Positions 17,090 to 25,778 of a stretch of DNA of 64,000 nt are shown piece by piece (the stretch's first letter is position 1; every line of letters begins with the position of its first letter). The DNA lies in NCBI GenBank assembly GCA_029261795.1, contig JAJDAP010000116.1, positions 1-64,000 of the forward strand. The letters run 5' to 3'. This stretch comes from Deltaproteobacteria bacterium. Lineage in GTDB: Bacteria; Myxococcota_A; UBA9160; UBA6930. The notes beneath the pieces were generated by a model. It was not told the DNA's origin. It worked only from the letters and a program-made list of their open reading frames with translations, and did not search any database. Made by a program: the position numbers and the translations under genes.

Positions 17090-17485
17090 GTGTCCGAGCA
17101 AATCCCCTTCATCAACTATCTCGTTCTGGGCGACGAGCCCCATCTCGTCGCCAGCGAGTGCACCGCCTGCGGTGCGCGCTTCTTCGATCGTCGCAACGCC
17201 TGCGCCGGCTGCTCGGGAACCGATTTCAAGTCGGTCGACATCCCGACCCAGGGCGAGGTGCGCGCCTTCACGATCGTGGCCTTCGCCGCCCCCGGGATCG
17301 AGGTGCCCTTCGTCTCGGCCATCGTCGATTGCGGCGGCACGAGCGTGCGCACCAACATCGTGAACGTCGAGCCGTCGCCCGACCACGTCAAGCTCGGGAT
17401 GCCCGTCAAGCTGACGACCTTCCCGATCGGCAAGGACGACGAGGGCGTCGAAGCGATCAACTTCGGCTTCGAGCCGGCGGCCTGA
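17090..17485 (+). CDS. Zn-ribbon/OB-fold DUF35 protein (ChsH2/thiolase partner type)
   Basis: This 131-residue protein starts at GTG after AGGAGG. Cys24, Cys27, Cys38 and Cys41 form a rubredoxin-like zinc ribbon (CTACGARFFDRRNACAGC), followed by an OB-fold (GEVRAFTIVAF, VPFVSAIVDCGG). DUF35 proteins bind acyl-CoA and form complexes with SCP-2-type thiolases or with hydratase and aldolase subunits. The thiolase gene follows 84 bp later, the canonical partner arrangement. The longer open frame upstream is a shadow of the P450 gene. Confidence 0.92.
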   Translation: MSEQIPFINYLVLGDEPHLVASECTACGARFFDRRNACAGCSGTDFKSVDIPTQGEVRAFTIVAFAAPGIEVPFVSAIVDCGGTSVRTNIVNVEPSPDHVKLGMPVKLTTFPIGKDDEGVEAINFGFEPAA

Positions 17486-17569
17486 GACCGAACGAACGCG
17501 AACCACCTCTTTCCGTGGCGTGACCAGGAAGCACTGACCATCCGATCCAAGCGATCCAGGAGAACCAAC

Positions 17570-18775
17570 ATGGGCTCAGAAGACGTCTACATCCTCGGCA
17601 CCCGAACGACCAAGTTCGGCAAGCACAAGGAACACGACACCCTCGACCTCGCCACCGAGGCCACCCTCGCCGCACTCGCGGACGGCGGCGTCACGATGAA
17701 GGACATGAACATCATCGCGGCCGGCAACCTGATGGGCGGTGCCATGGCCATCGCCCAGGCGATCCAGAAGGCCTGCGGCCAGACCGGCATCCCGGCCTAC
17801 AACGTCTCGAACGCGTGCGCGACGGGCGCCACGGCGTTGCGCGTTGCGGGTATGTCGATCAAGGCCGGTGAATCGGACTTCGGCCTTGCGGTCGGCGTCG
17901 AGAAGCTCGCCGGTGCAGGCCTGCTCGCGGGCGGTTCGCGCAAGCAGGATGGCAAGTCGTGGGAGCGCACCGGTCGCTACGGAGCCGTCGCCGGCGTCGA
18001 CGGTCGCATCGGCACCGACATCATGCCGGGCGTCTTCGCCCAGATCGGCATGGAGTACGGCCACAAGTATGGCGGCGCCAACTTCGAGCTCTTCGCAGAG
18101 ATCTCGCGGAAGAACCACTCGCACTCGACCCTGAACCCGCTCGCCGCGTACAGCAAGGAGATGACGCTCGAGGAGATCATGGGCGATGTGATGATCGCCT
18201 ATCCGAACACGCGTCCGATGTGCTCGGCCAACTGCGACGGTGCTGCCGCCGCGGTCCTCGTGAGCGGCACGAAGCTCAAGACCCTGTCGCAGGAGCAACA
18301 GCGCCGGGCGATCAAGGTCTCGGCCTCGATTCTCACGAGCGATCCCTACGAAGAGGCTTGCCAGGTACTGCCGAACGTGAACACGTTGACGCGGGTCGCG
18401 GCCAAGCAGGCGTACGAGCAGGCCGGCGTCGGCCCCGAGGATCTCGACCTGGTCGAGCTGCACGACTGCTTCGCTACGGCCGAACTGGTGCACTACGACA
18501 ACCTGATGCTGTGCGAAGAGGGCGGCGCGGTCGACTTCTTCAAGTCCGGAGCCAGCTGGCGTACGGGCAGCACGCCGGTGAACGTGTCGGGCGGTTTGCA
18601 GTCGAAGGGCCACCCGATCGCGGCCACCGGCATCGCCAATGTCTGGGAGGTCTGCCATCACCTGCGCGGCGAGGCGGGTCCGCGCCAGATCGAGGGAGCC
18701 CGGGTGGGCCTCGCCCACGTGATCGGCCTCGCCTCGGCCTGCGGCGTCCATATCCTCGAGAGCAATTCGGCCTAG
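17570..18775 (+). CDS. Thiolase / SCP-2-type acyl-CoA thiolase (Ltp-like)
   Basis: This 401-residue thiolase-fold protein has the nucleophilic Cys83 in SNACATGATALR, HDCF and the GGLQSKGHPIAATG loop with catalytic His, and SACGVHILE near the end. That pattern fits SCP-2-type thiolases and the retro-aldol Ltp2 group that works with DUF35 proteins. AGGAGA lies eight bases before the ATG. Together with the acyl-CoA dehydrogenase pair and P450 it suggests catabolism of a branched or polycyclic acyl-CoA, such as a steroid side chain. The substrate is inference. Confidence 0.9.
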   Translation: MGSEDVYILGTRTTKFGKHKEHDTLDLATEATLAALADGGVTMKDMNIIAAGNLMGGAMAIAQAIQKACGQTGIPAYNVSNACATGATALRVAGMSIKAGESDFGLAVGVEKLAGAGLLAGGSRKQDGKSWERTGRYGAVAGVDGRIGTDIMPGVFAQIGMEYGHKYGGANFELFAEISRKNHSHSTLNPLAAYSKEMTLEEIMGDVMIAYPNTRPMCSANCDGAAAAVLVSGTKLKTLSQEQQRRAIKVSASILTSDPYEEACQVLPNVNTLTRVAAKQAYEQAGVGPEDLDLVELHDCFATAELVHYDNLMLCEEGGAVDFFKSGASWRTGSTPVNVSGGLQSKGHPIAATGIANVWEVCHHLRGEAGPRQIEGARVGLAHVIGLASACGVHILESNSA

Positions 18776-18810
18776 CAAGATCCGACGCCCTCGCAGCCGG
18801 TCCAACGAGT

Positions 18811-18933
18811 TCACGGGGTCGCCGCCTCAGCGTCCTCGAAGGTTCCCGGTCGCTTCTGGAGCTTGGCCATGACCGCCTCGATCTGATTGGGGCGGCCCAT
18901 CAGCTTCGATGAGGCCGCCATCTCGTTCGCTCG
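18811..18933 (-). pseudogene. C-terminal relic of an enoyl-CoA hydratase (crotonase)
   Basis: The minus strand here encodes ANEMAASSKLMGRPNQIEAV, then MAKLQKRPGTFED and a stop at 18811. This is the typical last 40 residues of crotonase-family hydratases. Nothing crotonase-like precedes it: the frame runs into sequence that codes on the other strand. The rest of the gene has been lost, presumably by deletion or rearrangement. Confidence 0.7.
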
Positions 18934-19139
18934 TCGTTTCCCGCACCGACCTGATCTGCACGGCTATGCGAGAGACGGTGGCGCCGCTCGCGAAACAGCT
19001 CGGCGTGCGTCTATTCGAGCCGCCGCTTCCGCTCCCGGAGATCGAGCTGCACCTCGTCTGGCACGAACGCAACGACCGAGATGGCGGGCATTCGTGGCTG
19101 CGCGAAACCCTGGTCGGACTCTTCGACGGCCGACCTTGA
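18930..19139 (+). pseudogene. C-terminal relic of a LysR-family regulator
   Basis: From about 18933 the plus strand reads VVSRTDLICTAMRE, then LGVRLFEPPLPLPEIELHLV, then WHERNDRDGGHSWLRETLV and a stop at 19139. This is the end of a LysR substrate-binding domain. There is no helix-turn-helix or remaining effector domain. The relic is joined head to head with the crotonase remnant, so one deletion may have truncated both. Confidence 0.72.
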
Positions 19140-19348
19140 CGCTTCGCCACCCGGTGGTGAGCCAGCGACCGGGGAACGCATCGAGGCCACGGGCCTCGGT
19201 CTCGGGCCGGTGATCGGGCTTCGTAACCCGTGCGTGGGGGCGGGCGTATTGGGTGCGGCCCAGCGGGCGCGAATTGCCGCGGGGCGCTCGATCGAAGTTC
19301 CCGGGAATGCCGGTCCCTCCCGGCACCCGGACGACCCGGAGGAGTGTC

Positions 19349-20350
19349 ATGGAAGTCGTCGAGACACACGAAACGCGACGGCGCGTTACGGCTCGGCTGG
19401 CCCTGCTCGTGCTCGTGATCATTCTTGGCGGCATCGGGGCCGACGGCTGGCCATTCTCGGGTAGTGGCAAGATGAACGGCTTCGAACTCGGCAGTGCGAG
19501 CATTCCTGTCGACGAGATCCGCCGGGGCGGTCCGCCTAGGGATGGCATCCCCTCGATCGACGATCCGAAGTTCATCTCCGTGGAGGAGGCCGATGACTTC
19601 CTCCGGGACGACGAACTCGTGCTGACGATCGAGCGTGACGGCGATGCAAGGGCGTATCCCAGGCGGATCCTCGAGCAGCACGAGATCGTGAACGACAGCG
19701 TCGCGGGAGATCCGCTCGCGATCACCTATTGCCCACTCTGCGGGACGGGGATGGTTTTCGCGCGCGAGCTGAAGGGCCGGGTGTTCCAGTTCGGAGTGTC
19801 GGGTCTTCTCTACAACAGTGACGTCCTGATGTACGACCGTCAGACCGAGAGCCTCTGGTCACAGCTCGCTGCCGAGAGCGTGTCCGGTGAGATGGTCGGC
19901 ACGCCGCTCTCGTGGCTGCCCAGCCGAATGCTCCGATGGGGAAGCTGGAAGCTTCAGCACCCTGACGGGCGCGTCCTCTCGCGGGACACTGGGCATCGCC
20001 GCAACTACGCCCGCAAACCCTACGCGAACTACTACCGAAGCCAGCGAACGATGTTTCCGGTAGACCGTCACCGCGAAGACCTGGAGACCAAGGAGTGGGT
20101 CTACGGGGTCGTCGTGAACGGACAGGCAAAGGCCTACCGCAGGCGTGCGTTGCCGGGGGGCCGTCGGGTGTCGGATACCGTCGGCGGTCAGAAGGTCTTG
20201 ATCCGGTTCGATCCGGAGAGTCTGGAGCTGGAGGTCAAGAACGCCGAATCCGGCGAAGAGATCCCGAACACGCCCGCCTACTGGTTCGCCTGGCAGGCGT
20301 TCCACCCCGAGACCGAGGTGTTCGGAGCGGAGGTAGAGGAGGGATCCTGA
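19349..20350 (+). CDS. DUF3179 domain protein, membrane-anchored
   Basis: This 333-residue protein has one N-terminal hydrophobic segment (residues about 14-32) and a DUF3179 domain. Visible are ISVEEADDFLRDDELVL, the conserved ITYCPLCGTGMVF and FGVSGLLYNSDVLMYDRQT. The function of DUF3179 is not established; the CPLCGTG motif could bind metal or be redox-active. GGAGGAG lies five bases before the ATG at 19349. A terminator-like hairpin follows directly. Confidence 0.88.
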   Translation: MEVVETHETRRRVTARLALLVLVIILGGIGADGWPFSGSGKMNGFELGSASIPVDEIRRGGPPRDGIPSIDDPKFISVEEADDFLRDDELVLTIERDGDARAYPRRILEQHEIVNDSVAGDPLAITYCPLCGTGMVFARELKGRVFQFGVSGLLYNSDVLMYDRQTESLWSQLAAESVSGEMVGTPLSWLPSRMLRWGSWKLQHPDGRVLSRDTGHRRNYARKPYANYYRSQRTMFPVDRHREDLETKEWVYGVVVNGQAKAYRRRALPGGRRVSDTVGGQKVLIRFDPESLELEVKNAESGEEIPNTPAYWFAWQAFHPETEVFGAEVEEGS

Positions 20351-20368
20351 GCCCGCGCGCAAGCGGGC
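20351..20368 (+). terminator. Terminator-like hairpin after the DUF3179 gene
   Basis: GCCCGC and GCGGGC form a 6-bp GC stem with a six-base loop, directly after the stop codon. There is no T-tract, so termination efficiency is uncertain. Confidence 0.4.
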
Positions 20369-20408
20369 CGCAGGGACGAGGCCGCCAGAGCCACTAGACT
20401 GTCCGGCC

Positions 20409-21326
20409 ATGAGCACCCAAGGACAACCCCGCCTCTACCAGAACCACCACTTCGACAGCACGCGCTGGCGCTGGTTCGAGAGTCGCGCGGACGACATCGT
20501 CATCGCCACTTCGTACAAGGCCGGAACGACCTGGACCCAGGCGATCGTGGCGAACCTGCTGTTCCCGGACGGAGGGTTCCCGGACGATGTGGGCAAGCTG
20601 TCGCCCTGGCTCGATCTGCGCACGGTTCCGCTCGAGGCCGTGTTGGGCAACCTCGAAGGGCAAACCCACCGACGCTTCGTCAAGACCCATCTGCCCTTCG
20701 ACTGCCTTCCGTACGAGGAGCGCCTGAAGTATGTCTACGTTTCCCGCGACGCCCGGGACGTCTTCATGTCGATGTGGAACCACTACTCCGGGCACAACCA
20801 ACGCCACTACGACATCATGAACAACGTGCTCGAACGGGTGGGGGACGAGTTCCCGAGGCCGCCCGAGGACGTCCACGCGTACTGGCAGGGCTGGATCACA
20901 CGGGGCTGGTTCGACGATGAGACCGATGGCTGGCCGCATTGGTCGCACTTCACCAACGTCCAGTCGTGGTGGAACGAGCGGCACCGCGAAAACATCCTGT
21001 TCGCGCATTTCGGCGACATGCTCCGCGATACCGAGGCCGAGGTGCGGCGCATCGCCGAGTTCCTGGAGATCGATGTTCCCGAGGCCGCCTGGCCCGGGAT
21101 CGTGAAGCGCGTCTCGTTCACCGAGATGAAGAAGGATGCCGCACGTTATGCCCCGTTAGGCGGAGACGTATGGAAAGGTGGCGCCGACACCTTCATCCAC
21201 AAGGGCACTGACGGACGCTGGCGGGATGTCCTCTCGCACGACGAACTGGCGCTCTACGACGAGGCTTGCGAGCGCACGCTCACGAACGATTGCCGCGAGT
21301 GGCTCGAGAACGGCGGGCATCCCTAG
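20409..21326 (+). CDS. PAPS-dependent sulfotransferase
   Basis: This 305-residue protein matches the cytosolic sulfotransferase family. The 5'-phosphosulfate loop is TSYKAGTTWTQ near residue 39, and the 3'-phosphate region is YVSRDARDVFMSMWNHY. RTVPLE and ILFAHFGDMLRD are other family blocks. It transfers sulfate from PAPS to a hydroxyl, probably of a small hydrophobic molecule or lipid. The gene is monocistronic, and its stop overlaps the convergent membrane-protein gene by four bases. Confidence 0.92.
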   Translation: MSTQGQPRLYQNHHFDSTRWRWFESRADDIVIATSYKAGTTWTQAIVANLLFPDGGFPDDVGKLSPWLDLRTVPLEAVLGNLEGQTHRRFVKTHLPFDCLPYEERLKYVYVSRDARDVFMSMWNHYSGHNQRHYDIMNNVLERVGDEFPRPPEDVHAYWQGWITRGWFDDETDGWPHWSHFTNVQSWWNERHRENILFAHFGDMLRDTEAEVRRIAEFLEIDVPEAAWPGIVKRVSFTEMKKDAARYAPLGGDVWKGGADTFIHKGTDGRWRDVLSHDELALYDEACERTLTNDCREWLENGGHP

Positions 21327-21871
21327 CCGTCGGAGCGGTCTGTGAGATTGGCCCGCACGTTCAACCAGAACGAGCCCACGAGTCCGACGACGCCCGCGGC
21401 TAGCAGGAACGTGAGCGAGATCGCGAGCACCTCGGCGTTCGGAGTCATCGGCCACCCCACGATGTTCGCTGCCATTCCGATGATGGCAGCCGCCTGCGCT
21501 CCCCACGCGGTCCTCAGCCAGAAGCTGAACTGGCGCGGCTGGCCGATGGCCGTGAAACGGCGATCCAGGTAGACGACGCTCAGCAGGATCATGCTGCTGA
21601 GCGCGGCCCCGATCGCGCTGGCGATGCGCCAGCGCATCGCAGGCTCGCCGCCGAGCTGCTCGGCCAGCAACGCCACGAGACTGAGCATGAACGCGCCGAT
21701 GCCCGTCGCCACGACAGACCAGGCGCGCATTGCGCCGCGGCCTCCCGTCGATCCCTGCAATGCGGCGTGGATCGCGCCGAAGCCACCCAACGCGACCGAG
21801 CACTCGGCCAACAACTCGAAATAGCCCACTGGACTCCGATCCCGTTCCCGCGACAACCCTACCTCAAGCAC
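21323..21871 (-). CDS. Small integral membrane protein of unknown function
   Basis: This 182-residue protein has four to five hydrophobic helices (AECSVALGGFGAIHAAL, ATGIGAFMLSLVALLAE, IGAALSSMILLSVVYL, AAIIGMAANIVGW, ISLTFLLAAGVVGLVGSFW). No catalytic motif is evident and I do not recognise a family. Its end overlaps the convergent sulfotransferase gene by four bases. Confidence 0.7.
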   Translation of the reverse strand: MLEVGLSRERDRSPVGYFELLAECSVALGGFGAIHAALQGSTGGRGAMRAWSVVATGIGAFMLSLVALLAEQLGGEPAMRWRIASAIGAALSSMILLSVVYLDRRFTAIGQPRQFSFWLRTAWGAQAAAIIGMAANIVGWPMTPNAEVLAISLTFLLAAGVVGLVGSFWLNVRANLTDRSDG

Positions 21872-21885
21872 TCAGGGTTGGGCGG

Positions 21886-22287
21886 CTACAGGAGGGGCGC
21901 TTCCGTGGTGGCGATCAGCCACTGACCGGCGAGCCCCTTCTTGCGATCCTGCCCGATCTCGGCGACGTGCGGACTCGAGGCAATTTCCAGGAAGGCCTTC
22001 CGGCTGGGGTACTCGACCAGTGCGACGACCTGGAAGTCGGCGTCGCTCTCGCCGATCACCATTGAGTCGACGCGCCCGCTCCAGATGAATCGCCCGCCTT
22101 TCGACTCGACGAACTTCCGCATGTTTCCGCCATAGCGCATGTACGACTCCTGGCCGCTCATGCCCTCGTTGCCCCCGTCGGCGTCCTCCTTGAAGGAGAG
22201 CAGGTTGACCATCACCACCGGGCTGTCTTGCGGCCCGCTCATCAGCTCCTGGATCTGCTCCGGCTCGGGCAGCTGCGCGATCTTCAT
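21886..22287 (-). CDS. DUF1330-like small protein
   Basis: This 133-residue protein has the dimeric alpha/beta-barrel pattern of DUF1330: VVMVNLLSFKEDADGG, YMRYGGNMRKFVESKGGRFIW, VVALVEYPSRKAFLEIASSP. Members are often cofactor-free proteins of unknown role near catabolic genes. The ATG at 22287 has AGGGAGA upstream and overlaps the end of the alpha/beta hydrolase gene by ATGA, so the two are coupled. Confidence 0.85.
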   Translation of the reverse strand: MKIAQLPEPEQIQELMSGPQDSPVVMVNLLSFKEDADGGNEGMSGQESYMRYGGNMRKFVESKGGRFIWSGRVDSMVIGESDADFQVVALVEYPSRKAFLEIASSPHVAEIGQDRKKGLAGQWLIATTEAPLL

Positions 22288-23300
22288 CTCGGTTCTCCCT
22301 GTTCTTGTGTTCGACCCACAGTCTGCATGTGCTCGAGGACGGCAGAAATGACGGCGTCGGGTTGCTCCTCGATCAGCCAGTGGCCGGCGTCGAGCTCGAT
22401 CGAGCGATAGGGGCCCCTGAGCCATCGGGCCTGGGCAGCCCGGGGAGCTTCGCCGACATAGACGGGCATGTCGCGATTTCCGAAGATGTAGAGAACCGGC
22501 AGCGACACCTCGTCAACGGCAGCGCCGATGGTGAGATCGAGCGCGCGGTACCAGTCGAGTGCCGCGGTCGTTGCACCGGGCTCCGAGAGCAGCGCGCGGT
22601 ACTTGGCCACCTGCTCCGTCGGGGTGTCCGGCATCATCGTGTCCAGGATGGCGAACCCCCTGAAGGAGAAGATCGCTTCCATCAAGCCGGGGACCCGAAA
22701 GATGCGGATGTAGAGCGGCGTCCCCCGGTCGGCGTTCGCTTCGCCGATCGCGCGGGGGTGCGGAATCGACAGAGACGTATAGGTCAGGATCCGGTCGGCG
22801 TGGTGACCGGTGAGGCCCCAGCCGACGACCGAGCCCCAGTCGTGGGCCACCAGGTGAAAGCGATCGAAACCGAGGGCGTCCGCCACCGCGATCGCGTCGG
22901 CCTCGAGCTCATCGATGCGGTACCTGGCGACGTCGTCGAAGCGGGCACCCGGGCTGTAGCCACGCTGGTCGAAGGCCGCGGCGCGGAAGCCCGCGTCTGC
23001 GGCCGCCACCAACAGCGGTTGCCACATGCGTGAACTTTCGGGAAAGCCGTGGAGCATCAGGACAGGCTCACCATCGGTACCGAAGCCAGCCACTCGGCCG
23101 AGGAACTCCAGGCCCCGGGCCTGGATGCGTACTTGCTCCGGCCCGCTGCCCTTGCCCGAGTGGTTCGCGGAGAAGAGCGGAAAGGCCTCGATGGCTTGGC
23201 TATGCGCCCGGGCGCGGTCGATCGCCATCCAACCACTCACCCGAAATGCGATGAGCAGAACCAACAGAACCCCGAGGCCGATCGCGATCGATCTCCGCAC
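22284..23300 (-). CDS. Alpha/beta hydrolase, epoxide hydrolase-like, membrane-anchored
   Basis: This 338-residue protein has an N-terminal anchor (residues about 4-24). The core shows LMLHGFPESSRMW (oxyanion HGxP), the nucleophile elbow LVAHDWGSVVGW with Asp as in epoxide hydrolases and haloalkane dehalogenases, GNRDMPVY for the acid and DAGHWLIEEQ for the His. This supports hydrolysis of an epoxide or related electrophile, probably at the outer face of the inner membrane. The DUF1330-like gene follows by a 4-nt overlap. Confidence 0.9.
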   Translation of the reverse strand: MRRSIAIGLGVLLVLLIAFRVSGWMAIDRARAHSQAIEAFPLFSANHSGKGSGPEQVRIQARGLEFLGRVAGFGTDGEPVLMLHGFPESSRMWQPLLVAAADAGFRAAAFDQRGYSPGARFDDVARYRIDELEADAIAVADALGFDRFHLVAHDWGSVVGWGLTGHHADRILTYTSLSIPHPRAIGEANADRGTPLYIRIFRVPGLMEAIFSFRGFAILDTMMPDTPTEQVAKYRALLSEPGATTAALDWYRALDLTIGAAVDEVSLPVLYIFGNRDMPVYVGEAPRAAQARWLRGPYRSIELDAGHWLIEEQPDAVISAVLEHMQTVGRTQEQGEPR

Positions 23301-23533
23301 GGAAACTCCTCATTCTTCGGCTGCCAACGGCGACACTACCGCGAGCGCGGTCCTGGTGGGTCATTCAGTCCCGGCGAGCGCCCAATCCGTCTGCGGTGAC
23401 TGGGGCCTGGTTCCCACTCCTGCGCGGACCGGTGCGGCCGCGCTCTCGGGTGGCAAGAATCGGGAGCGACGGAGCAGCTACTGCGGCCTCGGTGCCGAGA
23501 TCGCGCTGCTACTTCCGCTCGTGATGGGGGGAG

Positions 23534-23576
23534 GGTTGCGGGCTCGATGCCGCGGGTAGGGACCCGCGGCGCAACC
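23534..23576. terminator. Nested hairpin, probable terminator
   Basis: An inner perfect stem, CCGCGGGT and ACCCGCGG around AGGG (23550-23569), sits inside an outer stem, GGTTGCG and CGCAACC. It lies 20 bases beyond the stop of the minus-strand gene at 23596 and upstream of the alpha/beta hydrolase start. No T-tract follows. It is most likely a rho-independent-like terminator or roadblock for the 23596-24129 transcript. Confidence 0.55.
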
Positions 23577-23595
23577 GAGCCCGCGACTGCAGCGA

Positions 23596-24129
23596 TCAGT
23601 TGGCGGCTATCACGTCCCCAACGGTGACTCGCCCAGGCACGATGACATCGGTGTCGATTCCGTCGTACCGGAGCACCGTCATCCGGGAAGTCAGTAGATA
23701 GAGCGGGCGGTGGTGGGGGTCGACCTGACTCACCATCGAACGGTCGGCTTTCGTGGGTACCCGCATATGGCCACCACCCACTACGGGTAGCTCGTAGTTG
23801 TGAGCGTAGAACCAAGCCACATCATCCGGCCCGAGCGTTAGCTCGAAGCCACTTCTAGAAGTTGCGCGTACCAGGTCCCCGTAGCTGAAGCCACCTTCTG
23901 TAGCGAAGATCGCGCCACCTCTTCCGTTCGATTGGGCGAGTGCCCGGTGCGCGAATTTCAGTGCATCGAGCGCTGCGGCGTCCACCGACGCGAAGACCGC
24001 ACCCGGCCCGCGAGCCGCATTGTCTGGCGCTTCTGCCATCGCGCCGTCGGCCATCATGAACGTGAGAAGTGCCGCAATCGCGGCGGCCCATCCGAAGCGT
24101 GACAAGGCTGTCATCCTGATTTTCTGCAT
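23596..24129 (-). CDS. Secreted protein, DUF4329/JAB-fold-like (degenerate)
   Basis: This 177-residue protein has a signal peptide ending at MADGAMAEA (cleavage near residue 32). The mature part resembles the DUF4329/JAB pattern: GGAIFATEGGFSYGD, then VAWFYAHNYE where active members have HTH, then SQVDPHHRPLYLLTSRMTVLRYDG. The metal-binding HxH is absent, so an enzymatic role is doubtful. The general layout is shared with the RHS tip at the window start, but sequence identity is low. Single gene, divergent from the selenoprotein. Confidence 0.6.
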   Translation of the reverse strand: MQKIRMTALSRFGWAAAIAALLTFMMADGAMAEAPDNAARGPGAVFASVDAAALDALKFAHRALAQSNGRGGAIFATEGGFSYGDLVRATSRSGFELTLGPDDVAWFYAHNYELPVVGGGHMRVPTKADRSMVSQVDPHHRPLYLLTSRMTVLRYDGIDTDVIVPGRVTVGDVIAAN

Positions 24130-24438
24130 GGTTCGCTCCTATCGCCGATCAACTCGACTCGTCGCGCCCTCGGGAGATCATGGGGCCGACGCACAGGAAT
24201 AGATGCATTCATCGTGCCAGCCCGCCCAACAGGCCGCTGCGGAAGCGAGCCGGCCTGGGCTCTCGTGGCCCGCGCAGACGAGCTCGCCGGTCTGTCCACG
24301 ACGCCACACTGGGGCGCAGTGCTGGGACTTGGTGCCGCAGCGTCGTCCGAAACGTGCCCTGCGAACGGTCGGCACTCAACTTCGCCAGTCCAGACGGCTA
24401 CACTTCGGTGATGTGCACCGAGTACGCACCGGCAATCG
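24130..24438. other. Divergent intergenic region, nothing recognisable
   Basis: About 310 bases separate the secreted DUF4329-like gene from the selenoprotein gene. I see no convincing coding sequence, palindrome or promoter match beyond generic GC-rich DNA. Confidence 0.5.
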
Positions 24439-25173
24439 ATGGGTGAACTAACCGAGTTCTCGTTGGCTCATCGCGCATTCCTGAAGTCGTATCGATGGCG
24501 TCGGAACGAGCCTGTCCCTTGGAGTCTGCTAGGCCAGCCCCTTGCGGAATGCCGGCTCGCGCTCGTCGCGAGTGCGGGCTTCGTGCTTCCGGGCCAGGAG
24601 CCCTTTGATGGATCTATCCGTGGCGGGGATGTCAGCTTCCGGAAGATTCCGAGTGAGGCGGCGGCGGACACCCTGATCGATACGCATCGAAGCGAGGCGT
24701 TCGATCACAGCGGACTTCGCACCGACCCGAACCTCGGCTTCCCGATCGACCGGGTACGGGAGTTGGCGAAGTCGGGCCGGATCGGTTCGATCGCGACCTC
24801 ACACCTCTCGTTCATGGGCTCGATCACCGCGCCGGGGCGTTTGGTTCGGGACACTGCGCCCGAGGCGGCAGGTTGGCTCGTCGAAGACGGTGTGGACGTT
24901 GCCCTGCTCGTTCCCGTCTGACCGATGTGCAACCAGGCCGTGGGCCTGGTAGCCGCCGAGCTGGAACGCCGGGGAATCGCCACCGTGTCGATCCAGCTCC
25001 TGCGAGAGGTTGCCGTGCGCGTCCAGCCACCGAGAGCCCTCTTCGTGCCGTTTCGACACGGGTTCCCCCTCGATGTACCTGGAGAACCCGACCGGCAGCA
25101 CAGGGTGCTGGAAGCGGCCCTGGCCCTGCTCGAGGATCAGACCGCCGAGCCGCCTCTGCTCAGGGATCTCTGA
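24439..25173 (+). CDS. Selenoprotein: glycine/sarcosine/betaine reductase selenoprotein B-like family, Sec at an in-frame UGA
   Basis: The gene must be read through TGA at 24919-24921, giving 244 residues with Sec161. Before the TGA the sequence ends ...DGVDVALLVPV. After it, in the same frame, come PMCNQAVGLVAAELERRGI and RALFVPFRHGFPL. Both halves are needed for the family pattern, and the TGA sits at the redox position, giving a UxxC motif (U161-P-M-C164). A hairpin fitting bacterial SECIS rules follows (24932-24950). The N-terminal part has LVASAGFVLPGQEPFD, DVSFRKIP, IDTHRSEAFDHSG and SHLSFMGSITAPG. Related reductases use a selenolate nucleophile; the substrate of this stand-alone branch is unknown. 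A plain ORF caller would split the gene into 160- and 82-residue pieces. Confidence 0.88.
24932..24950 (+). promoter_or_regulatory. Bacterial SECIS element
   Basis: ACCAGGCC and GGCCTGGT form a perfect 8-bp stem with a GTG loop. The loop begins 18 bases after the TGA at 24919-24921. A G at the first loop position, a short loop and this spacing match known bacterial SECIS elements, which recruit SelB and Sec-tRNA at the UGA. It lies inside the coding sequence, as in other bacteria. Confidence 0.8.
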
Positions 25174-25214
25174 ACGGCGCGACCGGTGGCGGAGTCACGG
25201 ACGGCAGGGTCCGT

Positions 25215-25778
25215 TCATCGAGGCTGCATCTCCGCGGTCAGCTCGGCCTCCATGTTCCTCAGTTCGGCCATCACCTCGATGTCCATCGCCCGGTACCGGG
25301 CGAGTGCCTCCGCGACACGCCCGGGGTCGCCTTCGGCCTCGGCATACGCGGCCGCCTGGGCTTGGATCCACTGGATATGCCAGTGCTCGTCCTTGCTCAC
25401 GGCCTCCAGCACCTTGCGCGTCGGCTCGGAAGCGTCGCCGCTGTCGAGGGCCGCCTGGTACTCGGCGACGGCCCGTTCTTCGGCGACCAGGGTCAGGCAG
25501 AAGAGATCGACCAGGTTGCGCGGCCGGCCGGCTCGCTTGCCGAGGCGGACTTGATAGCCGTCGTTCAGCTTCTGCGGTTCGCCGCCGATCTCCAGGATGC
25601 GCTCGGTCCAGAGCCAGGCGTGCCGCGTCTCGTCGGCGAGGTGCCGGCTGAGGTTCGCGGCCACCTTCCCGTCGTCCACCAGACGTAGCAGCAAGAACAG
25701 CAGGTTGGCGCCGTGCTGCTCGGCGTCCCGATAGTAGGAGTAGGTCAGGATTTCGTGTTCCAGAGCGCTCATGGGCAT
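25215..25778 (-). CDS. Ferritin-like diiron four-helix-bundle protein
   Basis: This 187-residue protein is nearly all helical. Metal ligands are spaced as in ferritin-like diiron proteins: Glu in DAEQHGAN, ExxH in LADETRHAW, Glu in LVAEERAVAEY and ExxH in SKDEHWHIQW. It could oxidise iron or hydroxylate a substrate, like MiaE or COQ7 relatives; the sequence does not discriminate. It ends convergently with the selenoprotein gene. MSALEHE at residue 3 is an alternative start. Confidence 0.8.
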   Translation of the reverse strand: MPMSALEHEILTYSYYRDAEQHGANLLFLLLRLVDDGKVAANLSRHLADETRHAWLWTERILEIGGEPQKLNDGYQVRLGKRAGRPRNLVDLFCLTLVAEERAVAEYQAALDSGDASEPTRKVLEAVSKDEHWHIQWIQAQAAAYAEAEGDPGRVAEALARYRAMDIEVMAELRNMEAELTAEMQPR

